Shown here piece after piece: positions 51,588 to 59,074 of a DNA stretch of 64,000 bases. Position 1 is the first letter of the stretch. Every line of letters starts with the position of its first letter. The position numbers and the translations under genes are program-made. The notes below the pieces were generated by a model. The model did no database searches. It was not told the DNA's origin and saw nothing but the letters and a program-made list of their open reading frames with translations. Source of the stretch: Taibaiella chishuiensis (lineage in GTDB: Bacteria > Bacteroidota > Bacteroidia > Chitinophagales > Chitinophagaceae); contig NZ_PYGD01000001.1 in NCBI RefSeq assembly GCF_003014535.1, positions 1,426,001 to 1,490,000 of the forward strand, read 5' to 3'.

Positions 51588-51742
51588 TTGTCTTTGCCAA
51601 AAGTTACATCTTCCACCTGCCCCTCGCGGTTGCCGATAGCGACTACCTCGTGGTTATGTCCGCGCAGCATGTGTATGGCTTTGTTGCTGTATCGTTCCGG
51701 GTTTTCGGAAGCCCCGATCACCAGTGTTTTCTTCTGTTGCAT
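51588..51742 (-). pseudogene. 5' fragment of the CoA-binding protein gene (duplicated)
   Basis: The first 51 codons of the CoA-binding protein are present and identical to the intact gene. At 51587 the frame passes into antiporter sequence in a different frame, adds about a dozen foreign residues (SASRYTTAMPCG) and stops at 51548. The resulting 64-residue peptide lacks the C-terminal half of the Rossmann fold. Confidence 0.92.
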
Positions 51743-52328
51743 ATAATAGTTATTACAGTTACGGGCGCAATAAGTTTAAAAATGCCGGCACAGCCCGTAT
51801 TACCGGTTATTGTTCCACCGTTTCCTCGTCTTCTTTCCGGATCTCGCTCATGTCGCGGCCCGTATGGGTATGGATCGAATTTTCGTGTATATCGCTCTGG
51901 ATCAGGGTTTCCAACTCTTCTATCTTTTTGCGCAATACGTTCAGGTATTGTTTGCGGTCGTGGCGCGCCGCGGCCATTTTCTTCAGCGATTTTTCATCGT
52001 GCTGGAGGAACAGGTCGTAGGCCCTTTGTGCGGTATAGGCCCTTACGCCCATAATCTTCAGCGCATCGGTGCCGGCGCGGAGCGAGGCGTCGATGGTCTC
52101 GCGGTATACGTGCAGCACGCCGGCATCCATCAGTTCGTAGGTATCGTCGAGGCCATGGGCGCGGGCTACGATATGCAGGTGCGGGAAGTGTTTTTTTACC
52201 GTATTGACCAGCTGCAGTACCTGGGCGCTGTCGTCGAGGGCGATCACGATCAGTTTGGCACGGTCGGCCCCGGCCGATTTCAGCAGGTCTACCCGCAGGG
52301 CATCGCCGTAGTATACCTTGATGCCGAT
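51588..52328. repeat. Tandem duplication, copy 2 (741 bp)
   Basis: Copy 2 of the duplication. It contains the truncated 5' part of the CoA-binding gene (51588-51742), the spacer, and the 3' end of the intact antiporter gene (51807-52328). The boundary with copy 1 at 51587/51588 is abrupt. Confidence 0.97.
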
Positions 52329-53696
52329 CTTGCGGAGCGATTCTACCCGGTCGCTGTTGGCATCGAGTACGGTGGTGTTGATGCCGTTGGCTTTAAGAAA
52401 GCGGCCGGTAACGCTGCCGAAGCGGCCATAGCCGGCAATAATCACCGGGTTATTTTCGTCGATGGGATCGGCGGCTCGTTTTTCTTCGGGCCGCTTCCGG
52501 ATCACGAGCGGCATCAGCAGTTTTTCCATCAGCAGCATCAGCACCGGCGACAAGGCCATGCTGGCGGCTACGATCACCATCAACAGGTTAAACAGTTCGG
52601 TGGAGAAGATATGCTGGTCGCGGGCAAAGGAGAACAGTACGAAGGCGAACTCGCCCACCTGCGCCAGGGCAAAGGCAAAGAGCAGGAACTGGTCTTTGCG
52701 CATCTTGAATAAATAACTGAGCGTGGCCAGGATACCCAGTTTTACCGCCATAACACCCAGTACGCTCAATACCACCAGCAGGGGCTTATGGGCAATCAGG
52801 TTAAAGTCGATAGAGGCGCCTACTGCAATAAAGAACAGGCCCAGCAGTAAGCCTTTAAAAGGCTCTATATCGCTCTCCAGCTCGTGCCGGTACTCGCTGT
52901 TGGCCAGTACCACACCGGCCAGGAAGGTGCCGAGCGCCGGGCTGAGGCCCACCAGGGTCATGAGTACGGTAATGCCCACGACCAGGAGCAGGGCCGTAGC
53001 ACTGAACAATTCGCGCAGGTTGGTGGCCGCTACCATTTTAAAGATCGGGCGGCTCAGGTATTTGCCCGCGAAGATAATAACGGCTACCGCAGCCAGTACC
53101 ACCAGGGTACGGGCCCAGGGTTCGAGATTTTGGGTGAGCGATGCATCGTGGCTGCCATTGGTATGCGCTACACCATCGGGACTTAACAGCGGCAGCAGCG
53201 CCAGTATCGGGATCACGGCTATATCCTGGAAAAGCAGTACGGAAAAGGCGTTGCGCCCCGCCATGGTCTGCATCCAGTTATTCTCCGTCATGGTCTGTAA
53301 CACGATGGCGGTAGACGACATTGCAAATATAAGCCCGATGGCCAGCGACTGGCTGAAGGGCAGGCCGATCAGGATATGACAGATGAAACCGATAATGAGC
53401 GTGGTAATCAGCACCTGCAGTCCGCCAAGCCCCATAATCGATACCCGCCAGCGCCAGAGCAGCTGGGGTTCTACTTCGAGGCCGATCAGGAACAGCATCA
53501 TCACCACGCCGAATTCTGCAAAGTGCATAATGTCGCCGCCATTGTTACCGATGAGGGCAAAGGAAGAGGGGCCGATGAGGATACCGGCAATCAGATAACC
53601 CAGTACGGAACCCAGTCCCAGCTTTTTAGAAAGCGGCACCAGCAGTACTGCAGCGCCGAGGTAGATAAATGCCTGTAAAAAGAAGGAGTGTTCCAT
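51807..53696 (-). CDS. Monovalent cation:proton antiporter-2 (KefB/KefC type) with RCK domain
   Basis: A 629-residue inner-membrane protein. About 12 membrane segments fill residues 5-380 (LGAAVLLVPLSKKLGLGSVLGYLIAG, FGVVMMLFLIGLEVEPQLLW, LGTFLAGVVLANSEYRHELE, FIAVGASIDFNLI). A TrkA-N/RCK nucleotide-binding domain follows (about 405-520; VIIAGYGRFGSVTGRFLKAN is the Rossmann glycine motif), then a helical tail. KefB/KefC exchange potassium for protons and are gated by glutathione adducts; here gating ligands are unknown. The gene directly follows a KefF/KefG-like oxidoreductase gene (14 bp), the classical ancillary partner. Its last 522 bp also exist as a duplicated fragment downstream. Confidence 0.94.
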   Translation of the reverse strand: MEHSFFLQAFIYLGAAVLLVPLSKKLGLGSVLGYLIAGILIGPSSFALIGNNGGDIMHFAEFGVVMMLFLIGLEVEPQLLWRWRVSIMGLGGLQVLITTLIIGFICHILIGLPFSQSLAIGLIFAMSSTAIVLQTMTENNWMQTMAGRNAFSVLLFQDIAVIPILALLPLLSPDGVAHTNGSHDASLTQNLEPWARTLVVLAAVAVIIFAGKYLSRPIFKMVAATNLRELFSATALLLVVGITVLMTLVGLSPALGTFLAGVVLANSEYRHELESDIEPFKGLLLGLFFIAVGASIDFNLIAHKPLLVVLSVLGVMAVKLGILATLSYLFKMRKDQFLLFAFALAQVGEFAFVLFSFARDQHIFSTELFNLLMVIVAASMALSPVLMLLMEKLLMPLVIRKRPEEKRAADPIDENNPVIIAGYGRFGSVTGRFLKANGINTTVLDANSDRVESLRKIGIKVYYGDALRVDLLKSAGADRAKLIVIALDDSAQVLQLVNTVKKHFPHLHIVARAHGLDDTYELMDAGVLHVYRETIDASLRAGTDALKIMGVRAYTAQRAYDLFLQHDEKSLKKMAAARHDRKQYLNVLRKKIEELETLIQSDIHENSIHTHTGRDMSEIRKEDEETVEQ

Positions 53697-53710
53697 AGCG
53701 GGTGGTTTAA

Positions 53711-54334
53711 TCAGGTTTTGTAAACAGGGGTTGCGGTAGTATCGGTATCCAGGTTGTGATCGTTCAGGTATTCCAGTGCCTTCAATGCTTCGGGATCGAA
53801 GTCATTGTTGGAGAACATGCGCAGCAGGGTCTTAAAATGTTTGGCGTGCAGGGATGAAGCCGAAGCATCGGCCTTGCCCGATTCATGCATAACGAAAGGC
53901 GGCAGGTAACGCATTTTACAAACAAAAGCCAGTTGGTTGACGGGTACTAGGTAAGAGGCCAGCGGAAAGCGGTTATGCTCCTCTTCCGAATAACTCTCGC
54001 GGGTACCGCTGGTGGTAATGGCATTAAAAATGATCTTGTCCTTAAGTTTGTTGACGCCTTTTCCATAGGCCCAGCCATGGGTAAATACCGTGTCCAGGTA
54101 TTGCTTCATCAGGGCAGGGATGCTGTACCAGTAAAAAGGGTGTTGCAGGATGATGACATCGTGTTGTTCGAGGTATTCCTGTTCTTTCTGCGTATTGATA
54201 TAAAAGCGGGGATACAATTCGTAAAGGTCCCGTATCTGCACCTGGTCTACCGAAGCCGCAGCCTTCATCAGCCGGATGTTGTTTCTCGATTTTTCAAGCG
54301 CCGGATGTGCTACCACAAGGAGTATTTTTGCCAT
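53711..54334 (-). CDS. NAD(P)H oxidoreductase, KefF/KefG-like ancillary protein
   Basis: A 207-residue flavodoxin-like quinone reductase fold: AKILLVVAHPALEKSRNN at the start, VIILQHPFYWYSIPALMKQYLDTVF around residue 60-84, HGWAYGKGVNKLKDK, and NAITTSGTRESYSEEEHNRF. These are the family blocks of KefF/KefG/MdaB NAD(P)H dehydrogenases that stimulate KefB/KefC antiporters. It is transcribed with the antiporter (14-bp gap). An exact -7 box at 54361-54368 marks the probable operon promoter. Confidence 0.92.
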   Translation of the reverse strand: MAKILLVVAHPALEKSRNNIRLMKAAASVDQVQIRDLYELYPRFYINTQKEQEYLEQHDVIILQHPFYWYSIPALMKQYLDTVFTHGWAYGKGVNKLKDKIIFNAITTSGTRESYSEEEHNRFPLASYLVPVNQLAFVCKMRYLPPFVMHESGKADASASSLHAKHFKTLLRMFSNNDFDPEALKALEYLNDHNLDTDTTATPVYKT

Positions 54335-54360
54335 AATAAACGGGATTTTCCGGATGGAAA

Positions 54361-54368
54361 CAAAAGTA
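54361..54368 (-). promoter_or_regulatory. Promoter -7 box of the KefG-like/antiporter operon
   Basis: Plus-strand CAAAAGTA reads TACTTTTG on the minus strand, an exact TAnnTTTG match 26 bp upstream of the start codon. Confidence 0.6.
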
Positions 54369-54434
54369 AAATAGAATAGGCAATTAAACTATAGCAATCC
54401 GTTATCTTAATATTGTTGCCGTACCGTTTATATG

Positions 54435-54469
54435 AAAAATCCCCGGACAGCAAGGCTGGCCGGGGATTT
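54435..54469 (-). terminator. Intrinsic terminator of the 54492-54887 gene
   Basis: 10-bp stem AAATCCCCGG (54437-54446) / CCGGGGATTT (54460-54469); five A residues at 54435-54439 give the T-tract on the minus strand. Confidence 0.8.
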
Positions 54470-54491
54470 CTCGGATTTTTTAAAAAAAATA

Positions 54492-54887
54492 TTACAAAGT
54501 TTTAGCGTATTCGTTCAGTACCTGCATGATCGGCGCTTTGTTTTCGGGAGCAGCGTTGAATTGCTGAACGGCACGGTTATAGGCGTCAGAGCGGGTTTGG
54601 AGCTGAGCCCGTAACTTGTCGCCCGCGGCTGCATTGCCTTTATCCTGCGCATCGCCCATTTGGTGTTTGGCAGCGCCGATACCGGTCATCATTTTGATTT
54701 TAAGGTCTGCGAAGGCGGCGGCGGATTTTGTCGCATCTCCTTTTTCAAACTCACTTACTTTAGCCAGGAAAGCTTTTGCTTCGGTGCTGGTTTTGGCCTG
54801 GGCTACTGCAGTTTTTTGCTGTGCCTGGGTAGTAAATGTGCCTCCGGATATTAACAGGGCAGCTGTGAGTGCAATTTTCCAGTTCAT
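54492..54887 (-). CDS. Small periplasmic helical protein of unknown function
   Basis: A 131-residue protein with a signal peptide (MNWKIALTAALLISGGTFTTQAQ) and a mature part that looks like a helical bundle: Ala/Lys/Gln-rich helices such as EAKAFLAKVSEFEKGDATKSA, LKIKMMTGIGAAKHQMGDAQ and YNRAVQQFNAAPENKAPIM. No cysteine and no lipobox. No family recognised. Single gene with its own terminator, upstream of which lies an AT-rich spacer from folP. Confidence 0.75.
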   Translation of the reverse strand: MNWKIALTAALLISGGTFTTQAQQKTAVAQAKTSTEAKAFLAKVSEFEKGDATKSAAAFADLKIKMMTGIGAAKHQMGDAQDKGNAAAGDKLRAQLQTRSDAYNRAVQQFNAAPENKAPIMQVLNEYAKTL

Positions 54888-54960
54888 AATTATTTCGATT
54901 TTGAATGAATGAATGTGGTCAGTTTTAGTACGGATTTATTGATACTGAATACAAAGACCG

Positions 54961-55803
54961 TTAAAGTTCGGAAATGGTTTGGAAATAGTTGAATATTTTT
55001 ATGCATTCTGAGGCTTCTTTAACATCATGTACCCGGAGCAGGGCCGCTCCCTGCTGCAAAGCGAGCATATGCAGGGCTGTGGTGCCGTTCAGGGCATCAC
55101 CGGGCCCGTTGCCCAGTAACTTATAGATCATCGACTTGCGCGAAAGTCCCGCCAGTACGGCCTTGCCGGTGAGCTGCAGGGTATGCAGCCCCTTCAGTAG
55201 CTGGTAATTATGGGCTATGGTCTTGCCGAAGCCGAAGCCCGGATCCAGGATCACATCTTTAATACCTGCGTCGCTGCAGGCTTTCAGCTTATGCACGAAA
55301 TAATCGAGCACCTCCAATACGACATTATCGTATTGCGGGTTTTGCTGCATGGTGGCGGGCATGCCCTGCATATGCATGGCGATATACGGTACGTTAAGCC
55401 CGGCCACAGTTTCGAGCATGGCGGGGTCGGCGTCGCCCGCGCTGATGTCGTTCACTATAGCTGCGCCGGCAGCCACCGCCTGTGCGGCTACGGCGGCCCG
55501 GTAGGTATCGATCGAAATAAAGACATCGGGGAAGGCCGCGCTCAGGGCTTCAATAACCGGGAGTACGCGGTCCAGCTCTTCTGCAGGCGATAAGTCGGCC
55601 GCATCGGGCCGTGTGCTCATACCCCCGATATCCAGTACCAGGGCGCCCGCCGCGATCATGGCGCGCGCCTGTTCGACCATGGCCTCCGCGTTATGTTGGC
55701 GGCCGCGGGTGTAAAACGAGTCGGGTGTGGCATTCAGGATACCCATTACCGCCGGTTGTTCCAGGCAGAGCAGGCGTCCTTTACAATTAAAGGTATAGTT
55801 CAT
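54961..55803 (-). CDS. folP: Dihydropteroate synthase
   Basis: A 280-residue enzyme joining dihydropterin pyrophosphate with p-aminobenzoate in folate synthesis, the sulfonamide target. Signature blocks are PAVMGILNATPDSFYTRGRQ (residue 18 on), LVLDIGGMSTRPDAADLSPA (about 57; one residue shorter than many DHPSs), SIDTYRAAVAAQAVAAGAAI (about 95), VILDPGFGFGKTIAHNYQLL (about 185) and LAGLSRKSMIYKLLG. It follows the Ldh-family gene by 8 bp on the same strand, so the two are co-transcribed. Confidence 0.96.
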   Translation of the reverse strand: MNYTFNCKGRLLCLEQPAVMGILNATPDSFYTRGRQHNAEAMVEQARAMIAAGALVLDIGGMSTRPDAADLSPAEELDRVLPVIEALSAAFPDVFISIDTYRAAVAAQAVAAGAAIVNDISAGDADPAMLETVAGLNVPYIAMHMQGMPATMQQNPQYDNVVLEVLDYFVHKLKACSDAGIKDVILDPGFGFGKTIAHNYQLLKGLHTLQLTGKAVLAGLSRKSMIYKLLGNGPGDALNGTTALHMLALQQGAALLRVHDVKEASECIKIFNYFQTISEL

Positions 55804-55811
55804 GGATAGGC

Positions 55812-56897
55812 TTAAAAGGGATGAGATAATTGCAGTTTACCGGCCAGCCCGCGCAATTCCGTTACCACCGATTCTGCCAGCGGGATGCCGTTGCTGCTGC
55901 GTTCCTGTTCCATTTCCCGTTCGGGATCGCCGGGTATCAGTACTCTTTCCTGGCCTGCTGCCGGCTTTGCCGCCCGGAAGCGCCGGATCCAGTTGTCCAT
56001 ATGGTCTTTGAAATCGGCAGCAGGCCGGAAAGCATCGATCCGCATCACGCCGAAGAAATGGCCGAGCCCTTTGCCGGGCATATTGTCGGGCATGGGCACA
56101 TAGGCGGGGAAGGGAGGCGCCCAGGGGCCATAGGAGGCGCCGCTCAGTACCGCGGAAAAAATATCGACGATACTGCCCAGGGCATAACCTTTATGGCTGC
56201 CATGATCGCGGTCGCTGCCCAGGGGCAACAGGGCGCCGGCCTGTTTCAGGATATTGGCGTCGGTACTGGGCTGGCCATCGCGGTCCTGCACCCAGCCCAG
56301 AGGGGCGGCTGCATCTTTGCGCTGCAGGAGCTCCAGTTTGCCGTTGGCCGCCGTAGTGGTGGCCATGTCGGCCACAAAAGGCGGTTCGGTACCGGCGGGT
56401 ATGGCCACGGCTATAGGATTGGTGCCCAGCATACGTTCTACAGAGAAGGTGGGCGCTACCAGGGCGCTGGCATTGGTCATGGCGATACCGATCATCTCGG
56501 CTTCGAGCGCCATCATGGCGTGTATGCCGGCAATACCGAAGTGGTTGCTGTTACTGACACTGATCCAGCAGGTACCTGCCGTGCGGGCCTTTTCGATGGC
56601 TACCTGCATGGCGTAAGGCGCTACTACGAGGCCCAGGCCTGCATCGCCGTCGATAACCGCGGTAGACGGACTTTCGTGAATAATCCGGATATCGGGCCGG
56701 GCATTGATACGGCCGGCCTCCCACAGGCGTACATAACCTATGAGCCGCGCTATGCCATGGCTATCGATGCCGCGCAGGTCGGCAGAGAGCAATACGGCCG
56801 TTGCAGTATCCGCATGGGCATCGCTGCAGCCTATATGCTTAAAAACATTACGTGTAAATTCGTACAACTGTTCATAAGTGAAAACCTGTTCCTTCAT
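55812..56897 (-). CDS. Malate/L-lactate dehydrogenase family (Ldh2) oxidoreductase
   Basis: A protein of about 361 residues of the Ldh_2 family, NAD(P)-dependent 2-hydroxyacid dehydrogenases (malate, lactate, ureidoglycolate). Features: ADLRGIDSHGIARLIGYVRL (about residue 47; catalytic His), ISVSNSNHFGIAGIHAMMAL (about 118), TNASALVAPTFSVERMLGTN, and GSHKGYALGSIVDIFSAVLS (about 235). The frame also allows a start at 56906 (MRPMKEQ); I prefer the ATG at 56897 because family members begin just before the EQVFTYEQLYEF helix. The exact substrate cannot be deduced. First gene of a two-gene unit with folP. Confidence 0.9.
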   Translation of the reverse strand: MKEQVFTYEQLYEFTRNVFKHIGCSDAHADTATAVLLSADLRGIDSHGIARLIGYVRLWEAGRINARPDIRIIHESPSTAVIDGDAGLGLVVAPYAMQVAIEKARTAGTCWISVSNSNHFGIAGIHAMMALEAEMIGIAMTNASALVAPTFSVERMLGTNPIAVAIPAGTEPPFVADMATTTAANGKLELLQRKDAAAPLGWVQDRDGQPSTDANILKQAGALLPLGSDRDHGSHKGYALGSIVDIFSAVLSGASYGPWAPPFPAYVPMPDNMPGKGLGHFFGVMRIDAFRPAADFKDHMDNWIRRFRAAKPAAGQERVLIPGDPEREMEQERSSNGIPLAESVVTELRGLAGKLQLSHPF

Positions 56898-57059
56898 AGG
56901 CCGCAAATTACAGTCTTATCGCCGAAATAGCAATCCGGCATCAAGGCGGGGGTAACACGCAGGTAATAAATGATGCATTTGTAAAACAGGAAGAAAACCT
57001 TCCGTTTACAGGCTTAAAAATACCCGCAAGTGGGTATTCCGATTTGCCGGGAAGCGCAG

Positions 57060-57180
57060 TATATTCGCCCGGTTTTTGAAAATGATATTGTTAATATTAT
57101 TTGAAAATCAGTTAACTACTTATTAACTGCGGGTGTAGCATTTTTAGCAATCATTTATATTTGCCGGCATAAATTAATTG
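57060..57180 (+). other. AT-rich divergent upstream region
   Basis: The spacer between the Ldh-family gene (leftward) and the TlpA-like gene (rightward), 56907-57209, is AT-rich in its right half and holds no ORF of note. Two exact TAnnTTTG boxes occur, TATATTTG at 57156-57163 and TAGTTTTG at 57181-57188. Confidence 0.5.
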
Positions 57181-57188
57181 TAGTTTTG
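57160..57188 (+). promoter_or_regulatory. Promoter of the TlpA-like gene
   Basis: -33 TTTG (57160-57163), 17-bp spacer, and the exact -7 box TAGTTTTG (57181-57188), 21 bp before the ATG at 57210. Confidence 0.6.
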
Positions 57189-57209
57189 TGTTTTACTTTT
57201 TGCCATAAT

Positions 57210-58391
57210 ATGAAGAAAAAAATTTACCATATTTTAGCTTTGTTTGCTGTTATTGCAATGGCTTCCTGTTCCAATACCACGCGGTATTTTAAAGTTGAAG
57301 GAAGTGTTGCCGGCATGCCGGTGCAAAATGTGGTACTTGAGGAGTGGGGCGTGGATGAAGTAAAGCTTGTCGATTCGGTAAGATCGGATAAGAACGGTCA
57401 TTTCAGCCTGAAGGGTGTATATGGCGAGCCTGCTTTATACCGTATCAAAATGGGCACTAAGGTCATGCTTATCGTTGTGGACGGGGAGCATATTTCCCTG
57501 AAAGCAAAATGGGACAAAGACTACGACCTGAATAACTACACTGCAAGCGGTTCGCCCGGTTCTGCCAGCCTGAGCACCTTCCTGGGGCGCTACCGGCAGC
57601 TGAACGAGGATATCCTGGCGTTGCAGATCGCTGCCGACAGCCTGAATGTAAATGCTGCGCCCGACAGTGTGCTGATATTGGTACAGGGCGAAAGCGACCA
57701 GAAGTATAAAGAGATGACGGCCTTTGTAAAGAATTATTCCGATTCGGCGCAAAGCGTGCCGGTTGCCTTATTTGCAGCCCGGGTATTGCTCAACCTCGAT
57801 GCCGAAATAGATTACCTGAAAACCTTTGCCGGTAAAATGTCCAAGCGTTACCCGGACAACGAGTTTGTAGCCGAGTTCCGTCAAAAGGTAAAAGAGAAAA
57901 CGGATATGATGCAGAGTGAGAACACAGGTCCCGGAGCCGGCAGTGCCGCCCCCGAGTTCACGCTCACCTCGCTCGATGGCAAACCGGTTGCACTCAGTTC
58001 CTTTAAGGGCAAATTTGTGCTGGTCGATTTCTGGGCTTCCTGGTGCCCGCCATGCAGGGCCGAAAACCCCAATGTAGTCGCTGCCTATAAAAAATATAAA
58101 GACCGCAATTTTACGGTATTGGGCGTATCGCTCGATAATGACCGCGAAAAGTGGAAACAAGCGGTGGAAAAAGACGGCCTGGCCTGGACCCAGGTTAGCG
58201 ACCTTAAAGGATGGGATTCCGAAACCGCTGCCAAATACGGCGTACAATCGATCCCTGCCAATTTCCTGCTCGATCCTTCCGGCAAAATTATCGCTACCAA
58301 CCTGCGGGGTACGGAACTGGACCGGGTGTTAAACTCCAAACTGGTAACGACCAGCCAGGTGGCTGTTGGTAATACGACCGCTAAGAAATAA
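57210..58391 (+). CDS. TlpA family thiol-disulfide lipoprotein with DUF4369-like N-terminus
   Basis: A 393-residue envelope lipoprotein. The frame opens at 57186, but the lipoprotein signal MKKKIYHILALFAVIAMASC (cysteine at residue 20) begins at ATG 57210, consistent with the -7 box at 57181-57188. The N-terminal DUF4369-like beta-sandwich covers about 25-125 (VEGSVAGMPVQNVVLEEWGV, SLKGVYGEPALYRIKMG), a helical spacer covers 130-230, and the C-terminal AhpC/TlpA thioredoxin domain has FVLVDFWASWCPPCRAENPN (CPPC about residue 280), and the cis-Pro segment GVQSIPANFLLDPSGKI. It is expected to reduce disulfides in the periplasm. Single gene followed by an unusual structured region. Confidence 0.93.
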   Translation: MKKKIYHILALFAVIAMASCSNTTRYFKVEGSVAGMPVQNVVLEEWGVDEVKLVDSVRSDKNGHFSLKGVYGEPALYRIKMGTKVMLIVVDGEHISLKAKWDKDYDLNNYTASGSPGSASLSTFLGRYRQLNEDILALQIAADSLNVNAAPDSVLILVQGESDQKYKEMTAFVKNYSDSAQSVPVALFAARVLLNLDAEIDYLKTFAGKMSKRYPDNEFVAEFRQKVKEKTDMMQSENTGPGAGSAAPEFTLTSLDGKPVALSSFKGKFVLVDFWASWCPPCRAENPNVVAAYKKYKDRNFTVLGVSLDNDREKWKQAVEKDGLAWTQVSDLKGWDSETAAKYGVQSIPANFLLDPSGKIIATNLRGTELDRVLNSKLVTTSQVAVGNTTAKK

Positions 58392-58421
58392 TTCAGCAAA
58401 ACGATTTTAATATACATGAAG

Positions 58422-58446
58422 ATGGCCATCCGTAAAGGGTGGCCAT
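58422..58446 (+). terminator. Hairpin after the TlpA-like gene (weak terminator)
   Basis: 10-bp stem ATGGCCATCC (58422-58431) / GGGTGGCCAT (58437-58446), including one G-T pair, with a 5-nt loop. No T-tract follows, so termination is uncertain. Confidence 0.45.
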
Positions 58447-58524
58447 TGGTGTATCCTATAGTGCTACACTTCGTGCTGGTTAAGGATCAAGCGGGAAAGT
58501 TGGAGCCTCCGGTATGCTTACCCA

Positions 58525-58567
58525 GATTTTTTGTTCTTCTTTGTCTTGATACAAAGAAGCAAAAATC
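58525..58567. repeat. Hairpin with perfect 9-bp core and A/T-rich extension
   Basis: Core CTTCTTTGT (58536-58544) / ACAAAGAAG (58551-58559) with loop CTTGAT, extended outward by GATTTTTTG (58525-58533) against CAAAAATC (58560-58567) with one- and two-base bulges. The general pattern (TTTTTG-TTCTT..TTGATACAAAGAA) resembles a dispersed intergenic repeat I remember from other Bacteroidota genomes; unverified. Confidence 0.75.
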
Positions 58568-58569
58568 AA

Positions 58570-58747
58570 GACTGTAGAAAAAGTGCTAAAAATGCCTTGT
58601 ACGCCTAAAAGAAATAAGTCCGGGCAATAGTAAAAATTGGACAAGGGAATGACGAACGAACTAAAGTACAGGGCCAGACTGTGGGAACTGTATTTCTTTT
58701 TATACGGCGTCCTGCAGCATTTTATTAACGCCCTTTTTCTAAAGGTC
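58570..58747. repeat. Long imperfect inverted repeat (arms about 47 and 57 bp)
   Basis: Four matched blocks occur in inverted order: TAGAAAAAG (58575-58583) with CTTTTTCTA (58733-58741); AAAATGC (58589-58595) with GCATTTT (58717-58723); ACGCC (58601-58605) with GGCGT (58706-58710); and TAAAAGAAATA (58606-58616) with TATTTCTTTTTA (58691-58702, one extra T). The apical part between the arms is about 74 bp. Confidence 0.7.
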
Positions 58748-58779
58748 GGTATGTTCGGTTTTTTCCTGGCTTGACGTCC

Positions 58780-58859
58780 CAGCAGCGTAGGTAACGGGTG
58801 TTGAGCAAAGCATGCCTACGCGGCTGGTGACCAGATGTTACGACCAATATACACCCGTT
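58780..58859. other. Potential H-type pseudoknot
   Basis: Stem 1: 58780-58791 with 58815-58826 (11 of 12 pairs). Stem 2: AACGGGTGT in the stem-1 loop (58793-58801) pairs perfectly over 9 bp with ACACCCGTT downstream (58851-58859). The two helices interleave. Whether the region is transcribed is unknown. Confidence 0.5.
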
Positions 58860-58896
58860 CGCTGTGCCGCAGCGCCGCTATTGATATAGCAGCCTA

Positions 58897-58929
58897 TAAT
58901 TCCCACTGCGAACTGCGTAGTGGGAATTA
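58897..58929. repeat. Perfect 11-bp hairpin
   Basis: TAATTCCCACT (58897-58907) / AGTGGGAATTA (58919-58929) with an 11-nt loop GCGAACTGCGT. It is the most stable-looking single hairpin of the gene-free region and has no following T-tract. Confidence 0.85.
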
Positions 58930-59074
58930 CGGACATTGCGGGGATGTCAGGATTTTGTTTTTGCTCGCTGCGAGATCCGCGCCGCCGCGAGCCCTTAATT
59001 AAATATAGACCTGCAAGCCATACAATCGGCCGACCTTAGAAAAAGAATCCGCCAGAAACTCTGCTTGATCCTGG

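Larger units (their letters stand above)
58447..59074. other. Gene-free stretch with many inverted repeats
   Basis: About 630 bp between the TlpA-like gene (+) and the convergent lipid-kinase gene (-). Neither strand has a convincing ORF in it. The stretch contains, in order, a hairpin (58525-58567), a long imperfect inverted repeat (58570-58747), a potential pseudoknot (58780-58859), a 5-bp hairpin (58860-58874), a strong 11-bp hairpin (58897-58929), and a smaller GC-rich inverted repeat GCTCGC/GCGAGC (58963-58992). The end near 58990-59040 is AT-rich. The sequence is neither similar to a transposase nor to a tRNA as far as I can see. Confidence 0.8.

Noticed and set aside
50685-51746. 353-codon plus-strand frame crossing the duplication
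   Set aside because: Its two ends are the same peptide repeated because the DNA is duplicated, and it is antisense to recognised genes throughout.
58392-59074. Decayed transposase or IS element
   Set aside because: No frame on either strand shows a DDE, HUH or serine recombinase motif, and no terminal inverted repeats with target duplications could be fixed. A non-autonomous element remains possible and is noted under findings.
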